The notes under the pieces: model-generated
Database searches by the model: none
Told to the model about the DNA's origin: nothing
What the model saw: the letters and a program-made list of their open reading frames with translations, nothing else
Part shown: positions 51,525 to 62,486 of the stretch, piece after piece
Position numbering within the stretch: the stretch's first letter is position 1
Layout: every line of letters begins with the position of its first letter
Program-made: the position numbers and the translations under genes
Origin: Enterobacteriaceae bacterium LSJC7
GTDB lineage: Bacteria > Pseudomonadota > Gammaproteobacteria > Enterobacterales > Enterobacteriaceae
NCBI GenBank assembly: GCA_000302695.1
Contig: AMFN01000023.1
Span: 18,565-82,564, forward strand
Direction of reading: 5' to 3'
Length of the DNA stretch: 64,000 bases

Positions 51525-53000
51525 TTAGCTCGCCACCGCGATACGCTTCATGTCGGTCATATAACCGCGCAGTTTCTTACCTACCTGCTCAATGGCGTGA
51601 CCACGAATTGCTTCGTTTACATCGCGCAGCTGGGCGTTATCCACCGCGCCTTCAGCAATCGCTGTACCCAGGTCACCCGGCTGAATCTCGGCCATAAAGC
51701 CTTTCAACAGCGGCACACAGGCATAAGAGAACAGATAGTTACCATATTCTGCGGTATCTGAAATCACCACGTTCATTTCATACAGACGCTTACGCGCAAT
51801 GGTGTTGGCGATAAGCGGCAGCTCGTGCAGCGACTCGTAGTACGCAGACTCTTCGATGATGCCGGAATCCACCATGGTTTCGAACGCCAGCTCAACGCCC
51901 GCTTTCACCATCGCAATCATCAGCACGCCTTTATCGAAGTATTCCTGCTCGCTGATTTTGCCTTCGTACTGCGGTGCGGTTTCGAACGCGGTTTTACCGG
52001 TTTCTTCGCGCCAGGTCAGCAGTTTCTTATCATCGTTGGCCCAGTCAGCCATCATGCCAGAGGAGAACTCACCGCAGATGATGTCGTCCATGTGCTTCTG
52101 GAACAGCGGCGCCATAATCTCTTTGAGCTGCTCGGACAGCGCGTATGCACGCAGTTTCGCCGGGTTGGACAGGCGGTCCATCATCAGCGTGATACCACCC
52201 TGCTTGAGCGCTTCGGTGATGGTTTCCCAGCCAAACTGAATCAGTTTTTCGGCATAGGCCGGGTCAGTGCCTTCTGCCACCAGCTTATCGAAACACAGCA
52301 GAGAGCCTGCCTGCAACATACCGCACAGAATGGTCTGCTCACCCATCAGGTCAGATTTCACTTCTGCCACGAAAGACGATTCCAGCACGCCCGCGCGATG
52401 GCCGCCGGTCGCCGCTGCCCAGGCTTTGGCGATAGCCATGCCTTCGCCTTTCGGATCATTTTCCGGGTGAACCGCAATCAGGGTCGGCACGCCGAAGCCA
52501 CGCTTGTACTCTTCACGCACTTCCGTACCCGGGCACTTCGGCGCCACCATCACCACGGTGATGTCTTTACGAATCTGCTCGCCCACTTCCACAATGTTGA
52601 AGCCGTGGGAGTAGCCCAGCGCCGCACCGTCTTTCATCATAGGCTGTACCGCACGCACCACGTCGGAGTGCTGCTTGTCCGGCGTCAGGTTAACCACCAG
52701 GTCAGCCTGCGGGATAAGCTCCTCATACGTACCGACCTTAAAGCCGTTTTCGGTGGCCTTGCGCCATGAGGCACGCTTTTCAGCAATGGCTTCTTTACGC
52801 AATGCGTAGGAAACATCCAGACCGGAGTCGCGCATGTTCAGACCCTGGTTAAGACCCTGAGCACCACAACCAACGATGACCACTTTTTTCCCTTTCAGGT
52901 AGCTTGCGCCATCGGCAAACTCGTCACGCGCCATAAAGCGACATTTACCCAGTTGCGCCAGCTGCTGGCGCAGATTCAATGTGTTGAAATAGTTAGCCAT
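51525..53000 (-). CDS. ilvC: Ketol-acid reductoisomerase (class II)
   Basis: NADPH- and Mg-dependent isomeroreductase of valine/isoleucine synthesis. 491 residues, the long enteric form with duplicated knotted domain. Rossmann motif [13 protein letters not shown] (about 39-51). ATG has GGAG upstream. Divergent from its activator gene ilvY; the gap of 153 bases carries the operator. Confidence 0.98.
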   Translation of the reverse strand: MANYFNTLNLRQQLAQLGKCRFMARDEFADGASYLKGKKVVIVGCGAQGLNQGLNMRDSGLDVSYALRKEAIAEKRASWRKATENGFKVGTYEELIPQADLVVNLTPDKQHSDVVRAVQPMMKDGAALGYSHGFNIVEVGEQIRKDITVVMVAPKCPGTEVREEYKRGFGVPTLIAVHPENDPKGEGMAIAKAWAAATGGHRAGVLESSFVAEVKSDLMGEQTILCGMLQAGSLLCFDKLVAEGTDPAYAEKLIQFGWETITEALKQGGITLMMDRLSNPAKLRAYALSEQLKEIMAPLFQKHMDDIICGEFSSGMMADWANDDKKLLTWREETGKTAFETAPQYEGKISEQEYFDKGVLMIAMVKAGVELAFETMVDSGIIEESAYYESLHELPLIANTIARKRLYEMNVVISDTAEYGNYLFSYACVPLLKGFMAEIQPGDLGTAIAEGAVDNAQLRDVNEAIRGHAIEQVGKKLRGYMTDMKRIAVAS

Positions 53001-53115
53001 GTGATACTCCGTCGGTGTCGTGATGCGTTCTTTTTTATGCAGCGCCGGGCTGCTGAATGACTCTCACTATATGACAGGAAAGGCGTTGCGAAAATTGATA
53101 TATTAACAACATTGT

Positions 53116-53132
53116 GTTGCAGATCACGCAAC
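53116..53132. promoter_or_regulatory. Candidate IlvY operator
   Basis: GTTGC-N7-GCAAC inverted repeat in the ilvC-ilvY gap, a LysR-type T-N11-A arrangement. It lies just upstream of ilvY. Other TTG/CAA half sites nearby (53064-53115) could form the second operator. Confidence 0.5.
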
Positions 53133-53153
53133 GTTAATCCGGAGAACTAATCT

Positions 53154-54047
53154 GTGGATATTCGCGACCTGAAAATGTTCCTGCACCTGGCCGAGAGCCG
53201 CCATTTCGGGCGTAGTGCCCGCGCCATGCACGTCAGCCCCTCCACGCTGTCGCGCCAGATCCAGCGCATGGAGGACGACCTGGGCCAACCGCTGTTTATT
53301 CGTGATAACCGCACGGTGACGTTAACCGAAGCCGGTGAAGAACTGCGTCTGTTTGCCCAGCAAACGCTATTGCAGTACCAGCAGTTACGTCACGCCATTG
53401 ACCAGCGCGGCCCCTCGCTTTCCGGCGAACTGCATCTGTTTTGTTCGGTTACCGCCGCCTATAGTCATTTGCCGCCCATTCTTGACCGCTTTCGCGCCGA
53501 ACATCCGTCGGTAGAAATCAAGCTCACCACCGGTGACGCTGCCGATGCGGTAGAAAAGGCGCTGTCTGGCGAAGCGGATATCGCCATTGCCGGTAAGCCG
53601 GAGACGCTGCCCGCCGCGATTGCGTTTTCGATGCTGGATAATCTGCCGGTGGTGATGATTGCCCCGGCGTTGCCCTGCCCGGTACGCAGCCAGGTCAACC
53701 AGCCAGACCCTGACTGGCAGCAGATTCCGTTTATTCTGCCAGACCAGGGGCCAGTGCGCCGACGCATTGAGCTGTGGTTTCGCCGCCAGCGCATTACCAA
53801 CCCGTTTATCTACGCGACAGTGGGCGGTCATGAGGCGATGGTGTCGATGGTCGCACTTGGCTGTGGCGTGGCGCTTATCCCGGAAGTGGTGCTGGAAAAC
53901 AGTCCTGAACCGGTGCGCAACCGCGTGATGATTCTGGAACGCAGCGACGAGAAAACGCCGTTCGAACTCGGCGTCTGCGCACAAAAAAAGCGGCTGCATG
54001 AGCCGCTGATTAATGCCTTCTGGAAACTGCTGCCTGGCCTGCGTTAA
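53154..54047 (+). CDS. ilvY: LysR-type activator of ilvC
   Basis: Activates ilvC with acetolactate or acetohydroxybutyrate as inducer and represses itself. 297 residues as in E. coli. Helix-turn-helix SARAMHVSPSTLSRQIQRME (about residues 22-41), then effector-binding domain. GTG start preceded by GGAG. Its stop overlaps the convergent ilvA stop in the palindrome TTAA. Confidence 0.97.
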   Translation: MDIRDLKMFLHLAESRHFGRSARAMHVSPSTLSRQIQRMEDDLGQPLFIRDNRTVTLTEAGEELRLFAQQTLLQYQQLRHAIDQRGPSLSGELHLFCSVTAAYSHLPPILDRFRAEHPSVEIKLTTGDAADAVEKALSGEADIAIAGKPETLPAAIAFSMLDNLPVVMIAPALPCPVRSQVNQPDPDWQQIPFILPDQGPVRRRIELWFRRQRITNPFIYATVGGHEAMVSMVALGCGVALIPEVVLENSPEPVRNRVMILERSDEKTPFELGVCAQKKRLHEPLINAFWKLLPGLR

Positions 54048-55588
54048 CCGGCCAGGAAGAAACGAAACGCCGGATTATTGGTTTCGTCGTGGCAGTCGTA
54101 GCCCAGCTCATTGAGGCGGGTTTCGAAGTCCGGTTCATGATCGCCCAGTTCAAACGCCGCCAGCACGCGCCCGTAGTCGGTGCCGTGGCTGCGGTAGTGG
54201 AACAGCGAAATGTTCCAGTGGGTACCCAGCGTTTGCAGGAACCTCAACAGTGCGCCGGGGGACTCCGGGAACTCAAAGCTGAACAACCGCTCGCGCAGCG
54301 GATGCGACGGGCGTCCACCCACCATGTAGCGCACGTGCAGCTTGGCCATTTCGTCATCGGACAAATCCACCACGCTGTAGCCGCCTTCGCTCAACAAGCG
54401 CAGGATTTCCTCGCGCTCTTCCAGACCGCGGCTCAGACGTACGCCCACAAAGATGCAGGCTGATTTCGCGTCGGCAAAGCGGTAATTGAACTCGGTTACG
54501 GAGCGCCCGCCCAGCAGCTGACAGAACTTCAGGAAGCTGCCCTTCTCCTCGGGAATGGTCACCGCCAGCAGCGCTTCACGCTGCTCGCCCAGTTCGCAGC
54601 GCTCGGAAACATAGCGCAGGCCGTGGAAGTTGACGTTGGCACCAGACAGCACGTGCGCCAGCCGCTCACCGTGGATGTTATGCAGCTGCACGTATTTCTT
54701 CATCCCGGCCAGCGCCAGCGCGCCGGAAGGCTCGGCCACTGCACGCACGTCCTCAAAAATATCTTTCATGGCCGCACAAATCGCATCGCTATCAACGGTG
54801 ATGATGTCATCAATGTAGGCGCGACACAGCCGGAAGCACTCGTCACCGATGCGTTTAACCGCCACGCCCTCAGCAAACAGCCCCACACGCGGCAGATCAA
54901 CCGGTTCGCCCGCTTCCAGCGCTGCCCGCAGGCAGGCTGAATCTTCAGACTCCACAGCAATGACCTTGATTTGCGGCATCAGCTGCTTAATAAGCACCGC
55001 GACCCCGGCAGCCAGGCCGCCGCCGCCGACCGGTACAAAAACGCGGTCAATGTGGGCATCCTGTTGCAACAACTCAAGCGCCAGCGTGCCCTGTCCGGCA
55101 ATCACCGCCGGGTGATCGAACGGCGGCACGTAGGTATAGCCCTGCTGTTCAGAAAGCTCGATAGCGCGTGCCTTTGCCTCATCAAAATTAGCGCCGTGCA
55201 GCAACACTTCGCCGCCGAAGCCACGCACGGCATCGACTTTGATATCTGCCGTGCTCACCGGCATGACGATGAGCGCATTCACGCCAAGACGACTTGAAGA
55301 TAACGCAACGCCCTGCGCATGGTTGCCTGCCGAAGCAGTAATCACGCCGCGCGCCTTCTGCTCGGCGGTCAGCCCGGCCAGCATCGCGTAGGCACCGCGC
55401 AGCTTAAAGCTGTGCACCGGCTGGCGGTCTTCACGCTTAACCAGCACAACGTTATCCAGCCGCGCAGAGAGTTTTTCCATACGCTCCAGCGGGGTAACCT
55501 GGGCCGCCTCATAAACCGGCGAGCGCAGGACGGCGCGCAGATACTCCGCGCCATCCGGCGCGGTAGACAATGGCTGTGGCACGCTCAT
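54044..55588 (-). CDS. ilvA: Threonine deaminase (biosynthetic)
   Basis: PLP enzyme that makes 2-oxobutyrate from threonine, the first step to isoleucine; inhibited by isoleucine. PLP lysine in HSFKLRGAYA (about residue 62), glycine loop VGGGGLAAG, and two C-terminal ACT-like regulatory domains (about 340-500). 514 residues as in E. coli. Two bases after ilvD; last gene of ilvGMEDA. Confidence 0.98.
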   Translation of the reverse strand: MSVPQPLSTAPDGAEYLRAVLRSPVYEAAQVTPLERMEKLSARLDNVVLVKREDRQPVHSFKLRGAYAMLAGLTAEQKARGVITASAGNHAQGVALSSSRLGVNALIVMPVSTADIKVDAVRGFGGEVLLHGANFDEAKARAIELSEQQGYTYVPPFDHPAVIAGQGTLALELLQQDAHIDRVFVPVGGGGLAAGVAVLIKQLMPQIKVIAVESEDSACLRAALEAGEPVDLPRVGLFAEGVAVKRIGDECFRLCRAYIDDIITVDSDAICAAMKDIFEDVRAVAEPSGALALAGMKKYVQLHNIHGERLAHVLSGANVNFHGLRYVSERCELGEQREALLAVTIPEEKGSFLKFCQLLGGRSVTEFNYRFADAKSACIFVGVRLSRGLEEREEILRLLSEGGYSVVDLSDDEMAKLHVRYMVGGRPSHPLRERLFSFEFPESPGALLRFLQTLGTHWNISLFHYRSHGTDYGRVLAAFELGDHEPDFETRLNELGYDCHDETNNPAFRFFLAG

Positions 55589-55590
55589 CG

Positions 55591-57441
55591 TTAGCCTCCG
55601 AGTTTCGATTTGTCGCGCACCGCGCCCTTATCTGCACTGGTGGCAAGGCTTGCATAGGCACGCAGCGCAAAGGAGACTTCACGCTGACGCGCGCGCGGCG
55701 TCCAGGCCTGCGCACCGCGTGCGTCCTGCGCTTCACGGCGCGCGGCCAGCTCTTGATCACTGACGTCAAGCTGAATACCGCGGTTCGGGATGTCGATAGC
55801 AATCATATCGCCGTCTTCAATAAGCCCGATGCTGCCGCCGTTGGCCGCTTCCGGCGAGACGTGCCCAATAGACAGCCCGGAAGTACCGCCGGAAAAACGC
55901 CCGTCGGTGATAAGCGCACAGGACTTACCCAGCCCCATGGATTTAAGGAAGGTGGTCGGATAGAGCATTTCCTGCATGCCCGGCCCGCCTTTCGGCCCTT
56001 CGTAACGAATCACCACAACATCACCGGCAACCACTTTGCCACCGAGGATAGCCTCTACCGCATCGTCCTGGCTTTCGTAGACTTTGGCCGGGCCGCGGAA
56101 TTTGAGAATGCTGTCGTCCACACCTGCGGTCTTCACAATGCAGCCGTTTTCAGCAAAGTTACCGTAGAGCACCGCAAGGCCGCCGTCCTGACTGTAGGCG
56201 TGCTCCAGTGAGCGGATGCAGCCTTCGGCGCGGTCGATATCGAGTGAATCCCAGCGGCAATCCTGTGAGAACGCTTTTGTGGTGCGGATGCCCGCAGGTC
56301 CGGCAGAGAACATGCGTTTCACCGCCTCGTCGTCGGTCACGGTCACGTCGTACTGCGCGATAGTCTGCGGCAGCGTCAGGCCAAGCACGTTTTTCACGTC
56401 GCGGTTCAGCAACTTAGCGCGGTCCAGCTCGCCAAGTATGCCGATAACGCCGCCCGCACGGTGCACGTCTTCCATATGGTATTTCTGGGTGCTCGGTGCC
56501 ACTTTGCACAGCTGCGGTACTTTGCGCGACAGGCGGTCGATATCGCTCATGGTGAAGTCGATTTCGGCCTCCTGCGCCGCAGCGAGCAGGTGCAGTACAG
56601 TGTTGGTCGAGCCGCCCATCGCGATATCCAGCGTCATGGCGTTTTCAAACGCCGCTTTGCTGGCGATATTACGCGGCAGCGCGCTGGCATCATCCTGCTC
56701 GTAGTAGCGTTTGGTCAGCTCAACAATGCGCTTACCGGCATTGAGAAACAGCTCTTTGCGGTCGGCGTGGGTCGCCAGCAGCGAGCCATTGCCCGGCTGG
56801 GACAGGCCCAGTGCCTCGGTCAGGCAGTTCATGGAGTTGGCGGTAAACATACCAGAGCAGGAGCCGCAGGTCGGGCACGCCGAGCGCTCCACCTGGTCGC
56901 TTTGCTCGTCGCTGACGTTCGGGTTTGCTCCCTGAATCATCGCATCGACCAGATCGAGTTTGATTATCTGGTCAGACAGTTTGGTTTTACCGGCTTCCAT
57001 CGGGCCGCCGGAAACGAAGATCACCGGAATGTTGAGGCGCAAGGAGGCCATCAGCATCCCTGGGGTGATTTTGTCGCAGTTGGAGATGCACACCATGGCG
57101 TCAGCGCAGTGGGCGTTAACCATGTACTCCACGGAGTCGGCAATCAACTCGCGCGACGGCAGTGAATACAGCATGCCGCCGTGGCCCATGGCGATACCGT
57201 CGTCCACGGCGATGGTATTAAACTCTTTCGCCACGCCGCCTGCGGCTTCAATTTGCTCGGCAACCAGTTTGCCCAAATCGCGCAGGTGCACATGGCCCGG
57301 TACGAACTGGGTAAAAGAGTTAACAACCGCAATGATGGGTTTGCCGAAATCAGCGTCGGTCATCCCGGTGGCGCGCCACAGCGCGCGGGCTCCCGCCATG
57401 TTACGGCCGTGAGTGGTGGTGGCGGAACGATACTTTGGCAT
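55591..57441 (-). CDS. ilvD: Dihydroxy-acid dehydratase
   Basis: Iron-sulfur enzyme common to isoleucine and valine paths. 616 residues as in E. coli. Cluster and Mg ligands are in [10 protein letters not shown] (about 119-128) and [18 protein letters not shown] (about 192-209). Start [15 protein letters not shown] at 57441; a longer frame to 57483 has no match. Confidence 0.98.
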   Translation of the reverse strand: MPKYRSATTTHGRNMAGARALWRATGMTDADFGKPIIAVVNSFTQFVPGHVHLRDLGKLVAEQIEAAGGVAKEFNTIAVDDGIAMGHGGMLYSLPSRELIADSVEYMVNAHCADAMVCISNCDKITPGMLMASLRLNIPVIFVSGGPMEAGKTKLSDQIIKLDLVDAMIQGANPNVSDEQSDQVERSACPTCGSCSGMFTANSMNCLTEALGLSQPGNGSLLATHADRKELFLNAGKRIVELTKRYYEQDDASALPRNIASKAAFENAMTLDIAMGGSTNTVLHLLAAAQEAEIDFTMSDIDRLSRKVPQLCKVAPSTQKYHMEDVHRAGGVIGILGELDRAKLLNRDVKNVLGLTLPQTIAQYDVTVTDDEAVKRMFSAGPAGIRTTKAFSQDCRWDSLDIDRAEGCIRSLEHAYSQDGGLAVLYGNFAENGCIVKTAGVDDSILKFRGPAKVYESQDDAVEAILGGKVVAGDVVVIRYEGPKGGPGMQEMLYPTTFLKSMGLGKSCALITDGRFSGGTSGLSIGHVSPEAANGGSIGLIEDGDMIAIDIPNRGIQLDVSDQELAARREAQDARGAQAWTPRARQREVSFALRAYASLATSADKGAVRDKSKLGG

Positions 57442-57501
57442 GCTCTGTTTACTCCCGTCTGTCAGATTGCCCGGGCGGTGCATTGCCGCCCGGGCGAATA
57501 A

Positions 57502-58434
57502 TTACTTAGCGTTAACCGCGTCCAGCCAGCCCCATTTGTCTTCGGTCTCGCCGGTGAACAGGCCAAAGAACGCCTGCTGAATGCGCTTGGTGACCGGGCC
57601 ACAGCGGCCTGCGCCCACCTGGATACCGTCAACGCTGCGCACCGGTGTGATTTCTGCCGCCGTACCTGACATGAACACTTCGTCTGCCAGATACAGCGAT
57701 TCGCGCGACAGCACCTGCTCACGCACTTCAATGCCCAGATCTTTCGCAAGCTTGATGATGGCATCGCGGGTGATGCCCGGCAGCGCAGAAGAGGTGAACG
57801 GCGGCGTGAACAGCACACCATCTTTTACTTCAAACAGGTTCTCACCGGCACCTTCTGACAGGTAGCCGTTAACATCCAGCGCAATCCCTTCCTGATAACC
57901 GTGGCGGCGCGCTTCGCTGCCGACCAGCAGGGAGGACAGGTAGTTACCGCCCGCTTTCGCGGCGGTCGGGATGGTGTTTGGTGCCGCACGGTTCCAGGAA
58001 GACACCATGGCATCGATGCCCTGATCCAGCGCTTCTGCACCCAGATACGCGCCCCACGGGAAGGCAGCAATGATAACGTCAGTGGTGTAACCCGCAGGCG
58101 GATTCACGCCCATACCAACATCACCCACAAAAACCAGCGGGCGAATGTAGGCGCTGGTCAGGTTGTTTTTACGCAGTACTGCGCGGCACGCTTCCATCAG
58201 TTCATCCACGCTCTGGGAAACCGGGAAACGGTAAATTTTGGCTGAATCATGCAGACGCTGCATATGTTCGCGGTGACGGAACACCACCGGCCCTTTGTGC
58301 GAGTCGTAGCAGCGGATACCTTCAAACACTGACGTGCCGTAATGCAGCGCGTGCGACATAACGTGAACTTTCGCTTCTCCCCACGGAACCATCTCACCGT
58401 TGAACCAAATGTAATCAGCTTTCTTCGTCGACAT
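57502..58434 (-). CDS. ilvE: Branched-chain amino acid aminotransferase
   Basis: Fold-type IV PLP transaminase for valine, leucine and isoleucine. 310 residues, E. coli 309. PLP lysine in TAAKAGGNYL (about residue 160). Between ilvM (24 bases) and ilvD (60 bases); that second gap could hold a minor promoter. Confidence 0.98.
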   Translation of the reverse strand: MSTKKADYIWFNGEMVPWGEAKVHVMSHALHYGTSVFEGIRCYDSHKGPVVFRHREHMQRLHDSAKIYRFPVSQSVDELMEACRAVLRKNNLTSAYIRPLVFVGDVGMGVNPPAGYTTDVIIAAFPWGAYLGAEALDQGIDAMVSSWNRAAPNTIPTAAKAGGNYLSSLLVGSEARRHGYQEGIALDVNGYLSEGAGENLFEVKDGVLFTPPFTSSALPGITRDAIIKLAKDLGIEVREQVLSRESLYLADEVFMSGTAAEITPVRSVDGIQVGAGRCGPVTKRIQQAFFGLFTGETEDKWGWLDAVNAK

Positions 58435-58458
58435 TTTTTTATCTTCCTGTTTGCGCTC

Positions 58459-58716
58459 TCAGGCGCGTATTTGTTGCGATGTGGGTTGCTGGATCTCGAC
58501 ATGCGCGACATCCACCAGTTTGCTTAACTGACTAAACAGTAATTCGACCGGACGGGCGCTGGCAACGGTCATTTCGATATTAATATCATCCGTGCCCGGT
58601 GCGGTTTCCATATTCATGGCACAGATGTGAAACCCGCGATGGCGCACCACGCGCAAAACGCGCTCCAGAGTTTCCGGGCGCAGACGCGCCTGCACAGCAA
58701 GGTGATGTTGCATCAT
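58459..58716 (-). CDS. ilvM: Acetolactate synthase II small subunit
   Basis: 85-residue ACT-domain regulatory subunit of AHAS II, E. coli 87. [16 protein letters not shown] core and [13 protein letters not shown] are typical. ATGA overlap with ilvG. Confidence 0.96.
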   Translation of the reverse strand: MMQHHLAVQARLRPETLERVLRVVRHRGFHICAMNMETAPGTDDINIEMTVASARPVELLFSQLSKLVDVAHVEIQQPTSQQIRA

Positions 58717-60359
58717 GATACTTTCTCCAGCATTTGAGCGTTGCTGGCGCCAGGCGGCACCAGAGGCCAGACGTTTTCAAGCTCGTCAATTGAGACATGC
58801 AGCAGGTATGGCCCCTTGCTGTTGAGCAGAGTCTCTAATGCTGCTTCTACCTGGTCTTTACGGGTGATGTGCTGGCCTGGGATACCAAAGGCACTGGCCA
58901 GAACGAGGAAATCGGGGTTATCAGAAAGGTTGGTTTCACTGTAACGCTCGTTGAAAAACAGCTGCTGCCACTGGCGAACCATGCCTAAACGCTGGTTATC
59001 CAGTAAGACAATTTTGAGAGGCAGTTGCTTTCGCTTCACGGTGCCCAGCTCCTGAACGTTCATCATGAATGAACCATCGCCGGAAATGCAGATAACCGTA
59101 TCATCAGGACGTGCGATTTGCGCCCCTACCGCCGCAGGCAGGCCAAAGCCCATTGTGCCAAGGCCGCTGGAGGTGATGAAATTCTCCGGGCGCTCAAATG
59201 ACATGTGCTGCGCCGCCCACATCTGATGCTGGCCAACGTCGGTGGTAACCACGCAGTTTTGCGGCTTGCGCTCAGACAATTGTTTTAACAACAGCGGCGC
59301 GAAAATGGCTTCGCCTGGATGATCGTAGCGCCAGCCGAACGCTTCACGCATGTGTGCGACTTGTTTGCGCCAGGCGTCAATCGCCAGCGGCTGTTGCAGC
59401 GCAGGCAGCAGCGCTTTTAAATCACCCCGCAGGCTTACGTTTGCCTGACGCAGCTTGTTCATTTCGGCCGGATCGATATCCATATGAATTACCTTCGCGC
59501 CGGGTGCAAAGGTATTGAGCTTGCCGGTAACACGGTCGTCAAAGCGCGCGCCGATGGCAATTAACACATCACACTCCTGCACCGCCAGGTTTGCCGCCTT
59601 GCTACCATGCATACCCAGCATGCCGAGATAGCCCGCGTCGGCAGGCGCGACGGCGCCAAGCCCTTTAAGCGTGCAGGTAGACGGAATTTGCGTAACGCGG
59701 ATAAATTCACGCAGCGCCGGGACCGCCTGCGCCATGCCCACCCCGCCGCCAATGTAAAGCATAGGGCGATGGGCGCTTGCCAGCATATCGTAAGCCTGCT
59801 GGATCTGCGCCAGCGGCAGCGGCTCGTCATCCACAACGGTGCTCAGAAAAGGCTCAGGCTCGCCTTCAGTTAGCTGAATATCTTTGGGGATATCGACCAG
59901 CACCGGACCCGGGCGGCCAGACTGCGCAATCTCGAAGGCTTCAGCCATAATGCGTGGCAGGTCGTCGAGTGATTCAACCAGGAAACTGTGTTTGGTGCAG
60001 GCCAGTGACAGACCCAGAACATCTACTTCCTGGAAAGCATCTGTACCGATAAACGGTGCAGCAACCTGACCTGTAATAGCAACAACCGGCACCGAATCTA
60101 AAAGCGCATCAGCAAGGCCCGTTATCAGATTGGTGGCTCCAGGCCCGGAAGTTGCGATGCAGACGCCGGTTTTACCCGTTGAACGCGCAAATCCAATTGC
60201 CGCCATCGCAGCACCTTGCTCATGCCGACACAGTAGGTGTTCCACACCGCCGTCGTACAACGCATCGTAGACCGGCATTATTGCTCCGCCAGGATAACCA
60301 AAAACTTTCTCAACACCCTGCGCTCGCAACGCATGTACTACCCACTGTGCTCCGGTCAT
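58713..60359 (-). CDS. ilvG: Acetolactate synthase II large subunit
   Basis: Thiamine-diphosphate enzyme, valine-resistant isozyme of AHAS. 548 residues uninterrupted, unlike E. coli K-12 where a frameshift kills it. [26 protein letters not shown] (catalytic Glu in RHEQGA, about residue 47), FAD/fold segment [10 protein letters not shown] and TPP-binding [12 protein letters not shown] (about 428) are all present. Start [15 protein letters not shown] at 60359. Confidence 0.98.
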   Translation of the reverse strand: MTGAQWVVHALRAQGVEKVFGYPGGAIMPVYDALYDGGVEHLLCRHEQGAAMAAIGFARSTGKTGVCIATSGPGATNLITGLADALLDSVPVVAITGQVAAPFIGTDAFQEVDVLGLSLACTKHSFLVESLDDLPRIMAEAFEIAQSGRPGPVLVDIPKDIQLTEGEPEPFLSTVVDDEPLPLAQIQQAYDMLASAHRPMLYIGGGVGMAQAVPALREFIRVTQIPSTCTLKGLGAVAPADAGYLGMLGMHGSKAANLAVQECDVLIAIGARFDDRVTGKLNTFAPGAKVIHMDIDPAEMNKLRQANVSLRGDLKALLPALQQPLAIDAWRKQVAHMREAFGWRYDHPGEAIFAPLLLKQLSERKPQNCVVTTDVGQHQMWAAQHMSFERPENFITSSGLGTMGFGLPAAVGAQIARPDDTVICISGDGSFMMNVQELGTVKRKQLPLKIVLLDNQRLGMVRQWQQLFFNERYSETNLSDNPDFLVLASAFGIPGQHITRKDQVEAALETLLNSKGPYLLHVSIDELENVWPLVPPGASNAQMLEKVS

Positions 60360-60446
60360 CGTTATTCTCCCATCTTCATAGGGGAAAAACAGCATTTTGT
60401 TCTGCAACACATAGTCTGTTCCTCAGGTCGATATCTTTGATCCAAC

Positions 60447-60478
60447 AAAAAACCCCCGGACCTTTCGATGCGGGGGTT
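60447..60478 (-). terminator. ilvGMEDA attenuator
   Basis: Minus-strand AACCCCCG / CGGGGGTT stem with a 12-base loop and T6, 21 bases after the ilvL stop and before ilvG. Together with ilvL it forms the standard attenuation system. Confidence 0.92.
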
Positions 60479-60499
60479 CTTTCGATTCGGGCTTGATTT

Positions 60500-60598
60500 C
60501 TAAGCCTTTCTTCTCCTGAGCGCAGCCCCGCACGGCGGTGTAATAATCACCACCACGCTAATCACGACAAGGCTAATCACTAGTAGAAGGGCTTTCAT
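60500..60598 (-). CDS. ilvL: ilv operon leader peptide
   Basis: 32-codon leader. The product starts MKALLLVISLVVISVVVIIT and continues PPCGAALRRRKA; 15 of 32 residues are Leu, Val or Ile. Ribosome stalling for lack of the matching tRNAs prevents formation of the downstream terminator. Same length as E. coli IlvL. Confidence 0.95.
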   Translation of the reverse strand: MKALLLVISLVVISVVVIITPPCGAALRRRKA

Positions 60599-60639
60599 TG
60601 GTGTTCGTTCTTTCAACTCGTTCGAAGTAATGCCTACAG

Positions 60640-60668
60640 AGTTATCACAGAGATCACAGAGGTGACAA
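60640..60668 (-). promoter_or_regulatory. ilvL promoter
   Basis: Minus-strand TTGTCA, 17-base spacer and ATAACT, with an A8 tract directly upstream. It lines up with the E. coli ilvGp2 promoter, sharing the downstream TAGGCATTxCTTCGAAC. The remaining 60669-60939 is AT-rich, contains the yifB leader and no convincing gene. Confidence 0.75.
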
Positions 60669-60939
60669 GTTTTTTTTAATTTATCACTGATGATCAGGCT
60701 AATGATTTTTGTGAAAACTATTTGTTTTCATCAGGATAAGCAAGAAATGAAAAATACACATGACAGACACCTCCGCCTGGCAAGAACTCAATGTCTGTTA
60801 TGTTGCGATCCCGCGCGTAAAAGCCATGAAAAAAAGTGAATTCACATTTTAATTCGGGAAACGTGCTCGCAGAAAGAGCCTTGCCCGCTTTCATCCCGAG
60901 CCTGTGCACTCCATCATAATGCTTTCACAAGGAGAGAGA

Positions 60940-62460
60940 ATGGCACTGGCAATTGTACATACGCGCGCAGCGCTCGGCGTTAACGCTCCGCTGGTTACCG
61001 TCGAGGTACATATCAGCCAGGGACTACCCGGCCTGACGATGGTCGGGCTGCCAGAAACCACCGTAAAAGAAGCCAGGGACAGAGTGCGCAGCGCGATTAT
61101 TAACAGTGGTTATACCTACCCGGCCCGTAAAATCACGATAAACCTGGCGCCTGCCGACCTGCCTAAAGAGGGAGGACGATATGATTTACCCATCGCTCTG
61201 GCGCTCCTGGCCGCTTCAGAGCAGCTTTCCAGCGACAGACTGGAGCGATATGAATATGTGGGGGAACTGGCGCTTACAGGCGCGCTCAGAGGTGTTCCAG
61301 GTGCAATCTCATCGGCACTGGCGGCGTTAAATACCGGACGGCAGATTATTGTTGCGAGTGAAAACGCACAGGAAGTGAGCCTGATTGAACAACAGGGCTG
61401 TTTTGTCGCTCAGCATCTCACGCAAGTGTGTGCTTTTCTTGAAGGCAGAACCGAGTTACCCGTCGCCCCAAAACTTGCGCCTGCAACCCCAGGAACCCGC
61501 GAGGACCTGTCTGAGGTCATCGGTCAAGTGCAGGGAAAACGCGCACTGGAAATTGCTGCTGCCGGTGGTCATAACCTTCTCTTGCTGGGACCACCGGGTA
61601 CAGGCAAAACGATGCTGGCCGTTCGCCTGGGCGGGTTACTTCCTGCCCTGAGCGACGCAGAAGCGCTGGAGAGTGCGGCAATCCTGAGTCTGGTGAATCC
61701 ACAACACGTGCAGCAGCAGTGGCGCCAGCGCCCGTTTCGCTCACCACACCATAGTGCCTCACTTTCTGCCATGGTAGGAGGCGGTGCAATACCGCTACCT
61801 GGGGAGATCTCACTGGCACATAATGGTGTACTGTTTCTTGATGAGTTGCCTGAGTTCGAAAAGCGCGTACTCGACGCTCTCAGAGAGCCGATAGAATCCG
61901 GCGAGATACTTATTTCCCGAACGCGCGCAAAAATCAACTATCCGGCACGTTTTCAACTCATTGCGGCCATGAATCCAAGCCCGACAGGTCACTATCAGGG
62001 AACCCATAATCGTAGTAGCCCAGAGCAGATTCTACGCTACCTTGCCAGGCTGTCCGGGCCGTTCCTCGACCGGTTTGATATGTCTTTGGAAATTCCCTTA
62101 CTGCCGCCGGGTACGCTCAGCCAGCATCAACAACCGGGCGAAACCAGTGCCACCGTAAGAGAACGCGTTGAATCAGCACGCAATCTACAACTCCAGCGCC
62201 AGGGGCGATTGAATGCGCGGCTGGATAATCATGACATCCGTCTTTTTTGCCCGCTTAACACAGGCGATGCCGAGTGGCTTGAGCAGTCGCTGGCACACCT
62301 GGGGCTGTCCGTTCGTGCATGGCAAAGGCTGCTTAAGGTTGCGCGCACCATCGCGGATATTGAGGGTGTTGAAGCCATACAGCGCAATCATTTACAGGAG
62401 GCACTCAGCTATCGCGCTATCGACAGGTTATTGATTCACTTGAGAGGTATGCTGGGATAA
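60940..62460 (+). CDS. yifB: YifB/ComM family Mg-chelatase-like AAA ATPase
   Basis: ATPase related to ComM, a branch-migration helicase in natural transformation; E. coli YifB role is little known. N-terminal Lon-like/ChlI fold (residues about 1-190), AAA core with Walker A GPPGTGKTM (about 217-225) and VLFLDELPEF Walker B, then the C-terminal Mg_chelatase_C domain. Start MALAIVHTRAALG has a strong AAGGAGAG upstream and gives 506 residues. Upstream ATG at 60904 rejected. Confidence 0.95.
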   Translation: MALAIVHTRAALGVNAPLVTVEVHISQGLPGLTMVGLPETTVKEARDRVRSAIINSGYTYPARKITINLAPADLPKEGGRYDLPIALALLAASEQLSSDRLERYEYVGELALTGALRGVPGAISSALAALNTGRQIIVASENAQEVSLIEQQGCFVAQHLTQVCAFLEGRTELPVAPKLAPATPGTREDLSEVIGQVQGKRALEIAAAGGHNLLLLGPPGTGKTMLAVRLGGLLPALSDAEALESAAILSLVNPQHVQQQWRQRPFRSPHHSASLSAMVGGGAIPLPGEISLAHNGVLFLDELPEFEKRVLDALREPIESGEILISRTRAKINYPARFQLIAAMNPSPTGHYQGTHNRSSPEQILRYLARLSGPFLDRFDMSLEIPLLPPGTLSQHQQPGETSATVRERVESARNLQLQRQGRLNARLDNHDIRLFCPLNTGDAEWLEQSLAHLGLSVRAWQRLLKVARTIADIEGVEAIQRNHLQEALSYRAIDRLLIHLRGMLG

Positions 62461-62486
62461 AAAAAGGGGCCACTGCCCCTGTTTTT
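62459..62486. terminator. Terminator between yifB and maoP
   Basis: AGGGGC-CACT-GCCCCT stem flanked by an A run (62459-62465) and TTTTT (62482-62486); could work for both convergent genes. Confidence 0.8.

Noticed and set aside
51825-52769. Open frame of 314 codons opposite ilvC
   Set aside because: Shadow of a highly expressed gene with biased codons; sequence is H, R and F rich without motifs.
60718-60909. 63-codon minus-strand frame upstream of the ilvL promoter
   Set aside because: AT-rich control region, no ribosome site, no similarity recognised; yifB leader on the other strand.
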